A stretch of 7,339 nucleotides of DNA, taken from an uncultured Oscillospiraceae bacterium. Its GTDB lineage: Bacteria > Bacillota_A > Clostridia > Oscillospirales > Oscillospiraceae. The first letter of the stretch is position 1; the number at the start of each line of letters is the position of its first letter. Location of the stretch: positions 1 through 7,339 of the forward strand of contig CAAEOU010000381.1 of assembly GCA_900757695.1 (NCBI GenBank). Direction: 5' to 3'. Of the stretch, positions 4,588 through 7,339 are shown piece after piece. Under the pieces are notes generated by a model, which made no database searches, was not told the origin of the DNA, and saw only the letters and a program-made list of their open reading frames with translations. Both the position numbers and the translations under genes were made by a program.

Positions 4588-5595
4588 ATGGATCACAGAC
4601 GAACGATTTCGCCGGCCTACTATGAAAAAATGGCTGAGGCCAAAGCTGTCTTTTGTTCTTACTGTACGCTTGGCGCAATGCTGTTTTGGGAAGACTGCGA
4701 GGGCTGCAAAATACAAAGGATGTTTCATGCAGTCCAGAGAACGATTAAGGAGGAAATGCCTCCCAAAGAACAGGGTGCCATAGTGCAGGAACAAAACACC
4801 TATGAGGGAATAGATCTGCCGCGGGAAATGATTGAGAGCATCGGTAAAGGTCCTGCCACTGAAGATGGCTTCCGCACCTCGCCGGAATTTATCATTTGGG
4901 AGGACGGTATGTACGAGGCGTTCCGGCTCCAGCTTGTGGAGGAGAAGACTGGCCTGCCTGACTTCGCCGGAACGGATGACCTGCCGCCTACCCAATCCAC
5001 ACTGTACTATCTGAGGGTTATTTGTGTGGAACGCGGACAACGGACCATCATGGAAGCGATTCAGATTTGGGATACCAGCTATGCAAATGTCCGGAAGGAG
5101 ATAAAGTCTGTTGTGGACCGGCGTTTGCAGCAATCAGTGGACAGCCTCTGGGGCATTGAAGCACTCCCTTTTCTGAAGCAATATCTGCTCTATCCCTATG
5201 CTCCGGAAGATCTGGCCGAAGATCTGCTGAAGGAGTTGGCCAATCAGTCGGAAGCCGGGGGAGACACCGCCGGTTTTGTGTCTACGCAGGAGCATTTCCT
5301 GGCTGCTCCGAGGAATATGCGGGGTCTCCAGGATTCCTCCCTGATCCAGAATGCCCATGTCAGCCTAAGCCGGCAGGCCGGGAGCGGACACCCCCGGCAT
5401 TTCCTGAAGGTCCGCAATACAATCCCCCCGAGGTTTACCAGCCTGCTGGAGATACGGGAGGCAAATGCGGCGGCCATTCAAAAAGAGCTGGAACGGCTAT
5501 TAGGCTACTTGGCCGAGGTGGAACGGCTCAGGAATCCTCTTGCTCCTTCGGGCGGGGCAGCCGCTACAGGGGAAGGTCAGGGAAATGCACACTGA
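4588..5595 (+). CDS. Hypothetical protein, 335 aa, with N-terminal double-CxxC motif
   Basis: ATG 4588 with GGAGGG at 4577-4582. This is the largest complete protein in the window and I do not recognise it. Near the N-terminus FCSYC (Cys23/Cys26) and DCEGC (Cys37/Cys40) form C-x2-C-x10-C-x2-C, a plausible zinc ribbon or knuckle. The middle (about 95-215) is mixed alpha/beta with many aromatics (FIIWEDGMYEAFRLQLVEE; TLYYLRVICVERGQ). From about 215 it is helical, with an amphipathic stretch around 285-320 (SLLEIREANAAAIQKELERL) and a Gly/Ala-rich tail. No signal peptide or membrane helix is apparent. Its last 11 bases overlap the start of the XF1762-like gene, so the two are probably translated together and may work together. 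A regulatory or nucleic-acid-binding role is only a guess from the Cys motif. Confidence 0.75.
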   Translation: MDHRRTISPAYYEKMAEAKAVFCSYCTLGAMLFWEDCEGCKIQRMFHAVQRTIKEEMPPKEQGAIVQEQNTYEGIDLPREMIESIGKGPATEDGFRTSPEFIIWEDGMYEAFRLQLVEEKTGLPDFAGTDDLPPTQSTLYYLRVICVERGQRTIMEAIQIWDTSYANVRKEIKSVVDRRLQQSVDSLWGIEALPFLKQYLLYPYAPEDLAEDLLKELANQSEAGGDTAGFVSTQEHFLAAPRNMRGLQDSSLIQNAHVSLSRQAGSGHPRHFLKVRNTIPPRFTSLLEIREANAAAIQKELERLLGYLAEVERLRNPLAPSGGAAATGEGQGNAH

Positions 5596-6454
5596 TCCAT
5601 ACACAACGCCATGGGCGGGACTTCATGCGTTCATCGTTCATTTGAGCCCGCAGAGCTGTCGGTGTCCCGGACTGCTGAGCGAGGCGGCCTTTGACCGCGT
5701 GATGGACGCACTCAACTGGAGAATGCCCTACCATCTTCGGGCCTTTCACTGTTCGAGCCCGGAGACGGCGGCGGCGGCGGCAAATCCCGTGCTGCGGGCC
5801 ATGCCGGAATTTACGGAGCCGCTGGAAGCTGTGCTGTTCACAGCCCCTGCAGCGCCCATGCGTCTGAAAGACAAGCGGCGCAAGCAGACGCTATCGGTAC
5901 GCAGCAAGTACGGCGACTATGCGCTTGCGGAAACGGAGGACGGCTATGGCCGCCTGTACCGCGTGGATGGGACCACCTCCAGCCTGATCACCAGGCTGGA
6001 GGCGCACCCCATCACGCTTCAGGAGGCCGGCGCCTATGTGGAGGCACACCACCGCCACAATGCAGGACCGAAGTTTCACAAGTTCTCCCTCTGCCTCCGG
6101 GCCCCGGGAGAACCGGAACCGGTAGGTGTGGCGATTGCCAGCATACCCAAGGCCCGCCGACAGATGGATGGCGTGACATTGGAGATCAACCGTTGCTGCA
6201 CCGACCCACGCTATGCGGACGTGTGCAGCAACCTCTACGCCCGCACGATCCGGATTGGCCGGGAGATGGGCTACACCCGCTTTCTGACCTATACCCTGCC
6301 GGAGGAGAGCGGGAGCAGCCTGCGGGCGGTGGGATTCCAGCTGGACGGTACCGTACACGGTTCCTCTCACGGCTGGGATTCTCCGTCCCGTCCCCGTACT
6401 GCCGGACGGTATCCGTCCGGTGATAAGCTCAGATGGGTGCTTTTGGCCCCATAA
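5585..6454 (+). CDS. XF1762-family (GNAT-like) protein with an unusual N-terminal extension, 289 aa
   Basis: ATG 5585 with GGAAGG at 5571-5576 (8-base spacing), overlapping the previous gene by 11 bases; the frame opens at 5540 but that part has no ribosome site. The C-terminal half (about 141-287) matches the XF1762 family: HPITLQEAGAYVEAHHRHNA (His155, His156, His158), VGVAIASIPKARRQMDG, EINRCCTD (200-207), CSNLYARTIRIGREMGY, TYTLPEESGSSLRAVGF and a closing KLRWV. The family is short (about 150 aa by my recollection), found in phages and mobile elements, and looks like a GNAT acyltransferase; its substrate is unknown to me. The first 140 residues are extra, with RAFHCSSPE, an Ala5 run encoded by GGC repeats, a basic linker (RLKDKRRKQ) and a strand-rich piece (GDYALAETEDGYGRLYRVDG). 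Family call is strong for the C-terminal part. Confidence 0.8.
   Translation: MHTDPYTTPWAGLHAFIVHLSPQSCRCPGLLSEAAFDRVMDALNWRMPYHLRAFHCSSPETAAAAANPVLRAMPEFTEPLEAVLFTAPAAPMRLKDKRRKQTLSVRSKYGDYALAETEDGYGRLYRVDGTTSSLITRLEAHPITLQEAGAYVEAHHRHNAGPKFHKFSLCLRAPGEPEPVGVAIASIPKARRQMDGVTLEINRCCTDPRYADVCSNLYARTIRIGREMGYTRFLTYTLPEESGSSLRAVGFQLDGTVHGSSHGWDSPSRPRTAGRYPSGDKLRWVLLAP
6402..6420. repeat. Perfect inverted repeat inside the 3' end of the XF1762-like gene
   Basis: CCGGACGG (6402-6409) and CCGTCCGG (6413-6420) pair perfectly around the 3-base spacer TAT. It lies within codons for GRYPSG near the end of the gene, about 50 bases before the next hairpin. It could fold in mRNA or be a protein site, but may be a chance product of GC-rich codons. 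Confidence 0.4.
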
Positions 6455-6471
6455 CCAAACAACAGACCGGA

Positions 6472-6500
6472 GGTGGCCTTCCAGGGTTCGGAAGGCCGCC
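6472..6500 (+). promoter_or_regulatory. Intergenic hairpin before the 6521 gene
   Basis: GGTGGCCTTCC (6472-6482) pairs with GGAAGGCCGCC (6490-6500) over all 11 positions, including one G-T wobble, around the loop AGGGTTC. No T-tract follows, so it is unlikely to be a rho-independent terminator. The ribosome site AAAGGAG begins 6 bases after the stem. A processing site, an mRNA stabiliser or a regulator of translation is more likely. The position relative to the next ribosome site resembles that of the hairpin at 1127-1170. Confidence 0.5.
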
Positions 6501-6520
6501 CCGCGAAAGGAGAATTTAAT

Positions 6521-7030
6521 ATGTCAATCTGTATTATCCATCTGTCCGATGGAAAAGTGGCCGGAGTCTACAGCAATACGCATGAACCCATGGAGGTAAT
6601 GGTCATGGAGCGCGACGGCCCGCGGATGACCGAGGAGCAACAGGCCCGGTACCGCGCATTTCAAACCATGGTGAAGTACGGCCTGGTCATGGACTGGCAG
6701 AATCCGCCTTATCCTGTGCCGTGTGCTCCAGAATTTGCGCCTAATCTTCTGGATGAGCTGCTTGTCAGGCCGAAGGACGGCACAGCGGACAGGGAACGTC
6801 AAAGACTGGAGCTGTCCTACGCTATGGGCTATCTCGCGGCGCAGAGGAAGCTGCGGGAGACGCTGGAGCGTTTTACCCGCACGGGCCGGACGGTTATGGA
6901 GGAGTTCCCGTCGGAAATCCGGGATTTCTTTGGAAAGTACCAGGATGATCAGCTCAAGGTATTTCTGGAGTTGTGCGCGGAGGCGAACGGTACAGATGCC
7001 GCTGGGAGAAAGGAGTGCGTGAATGGATAA
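6521..7030 (+). CDS. Hypothetical protein, 169 aa
   Basis: ATG 6521 with AAAGGAG at 6506-6512 (8-base spacing). The frame is open to 6473, but that stretch is the hairpin region. The N-terminus is a short beta unit (MSICIIHLSDGKVAGVYSN, then PMEVMVMERDGP) of a kind frequent in small mobile-element proteins. The rest is helical: EEQQARYRAFQTMVKYGLVM, then a charged run from about residue 86 (DGTADRERQRLELSYAMGYL) and another (QDDQLKVFLELCAEAN). No membrane segment, signal peptide or metal motif. I recognise no family. The last 8 bases overlap the start of the following Cys-rich gene, whose ribosome site lies inside this one, so they are coupled. Confidence 0.7.
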   Translation: MSICIIHLSDGKVAGVYSNTHEPMEVMVMERDGPRMTEEQQARYRAFQTMVKYGLVMDWQNPPYPVPCAPEFAPNLLDELLVRPKDGTADRERQRLELSYAMGYLAAQRKLRETLERFTRTGRTVMEEFPSEIRDFFGKYQDDQLKVFLELCAEANGTDAAGRKECVNG

Positions 7031-7339
7031 GCCGTGTTCCTGCAAGGCGATGTACCGCCATGACTGGTCCAGTATCCATGAGCATTGCAAGCGATACTTT
7101 ATACCTGTAGGCTGGGGCTACTGTGAGACGCCGAAGCATGGTATCCGGCCCTCCCTGATTTTGCAGGGGCGATGCAAAGCATGCGGCGGTTCCATCGAGA
7201 TTGGCTATCCGGTTCCGGCCGCCTGTGAGGACGATGGGGAACGGTATCATTTCCTGTTCCGCCAACTTCAAACCTGGCGGCCATATGCCGATCTGTCAGA
7301 GAATGTATTGCCAGCGGCGGCGGAACGCCTTGCCTGGTA
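7023..7339 (+). CDS. Cys-rich hypothetical protein, 3' end beyond the window
   Basis: ATG 7023 has AAAGGAG at 7009-7015 (7-base spacing) and overlaps the end of the preceding gene by 8 bases. The frame stays open for 105 codons to the window edge with no stop, so the gene is incomplete. It starts MDKPCSCKAMYRHDW and has cysteines at 5, 7, 22, 34, 51, 54 and 68. The CKACGG pair (Cys51/Cys54) is a zinc-ribbon knuckle, and C-S-C at the N-terminus with HEHCKRYF could provide further ligands. The segment after residue 70 (HFLFRQLQTWRPYADLSE) is helical. I do not recognise the family. It belongs to the same theme of small Cys-pair proteins as the genes at 657, 1472, 2370 and 4588. Confidence 0.65.
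   Translation, partial: MDKPCSCKAMYRHDWSSIHEHCKRYFIPVGWGYCETPKHGIRPSLILQGRCKACGGSIEIGYPVPAACEDDGERYHFLFRQLQTWRPYADLSENVLPAAAERLAW

Overview
This window is a densely packed, one-directional block of 15 genes, all on the + strand, from a moderately G+C-rich Gram-positive anaerobe. Most likely it is a Clostridia member of the Oscillospiraceae/Flavonifractor kind; this is inferred from base composition, strong AAAGGAGG-type ribosome binding sites, TTG/GTG starts and the families present. The gene set fits the accessory cargo of a conjugative element (ICE or plasmid) or a large phage rather than a chromosomal metabolic locus: many short proteins of unknown function, an isolated LPD11-type domain, a sigma-region-2-only protein, an XF1762-family protein, a DUF3268 zinc-finger protein and a phage-type PAPS-reductase-like protein. 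No integrase, relaxase, portal, terminase or replication gene is visible, so the kind of element cannot be settled from this window.

Layout. Bases 1-633 hold the C-terminal part of a PAPS reductase-like adenine-nucleotide alpha-hydrolase. A DUF3268-like zinc-finger protein follows (657-1055). A gap of about 130 bases carries a perfect TTGACA box and a long GC-rich hairpin (1127-1170). Bases 1189-2940 hold five genes: an unknown, a Cys-rich unknown, an LPD11-domain protein, a tiny Cys-rich protein and a sigma-region-2-like protein. A second gap (2941-3020) has a perfect 15-base palindrome and a possible promoter. Bases 3021-4575 hold four small unknown genes, the first and last of which look like diverged paralogues. 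Bases 4588-6454 hold a 335-aa unknown and a two-part XF1762-family protein. After another hairpin (6472-6500) come an unknown helical protein and a Cys-rich protein that runs off the window.

How the genes relate. Stop/start overlaps (ATGA at 1993 and 4234, an 11-base overlap at 5585, an 8-base overlap at 7023) and short gaps suggest two to four co-transcribed, translationally coupled units. The recurring theme is Cys-pair (probably zinc-binding) small proteins, five of 15, alongside enzyme-like folds (PAPS-reductase-like and GNAT-like) whose relatives include enzymes that modify nucleic acids. A role in DNA/RNA modification or in controlling element transfer is a reasonable hypothesis but is not shown here. 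No tRNA, rRNA, CRISPR array, insertion sequence or attachment site was seen, and no stretch over 300 bases lacks a gene.
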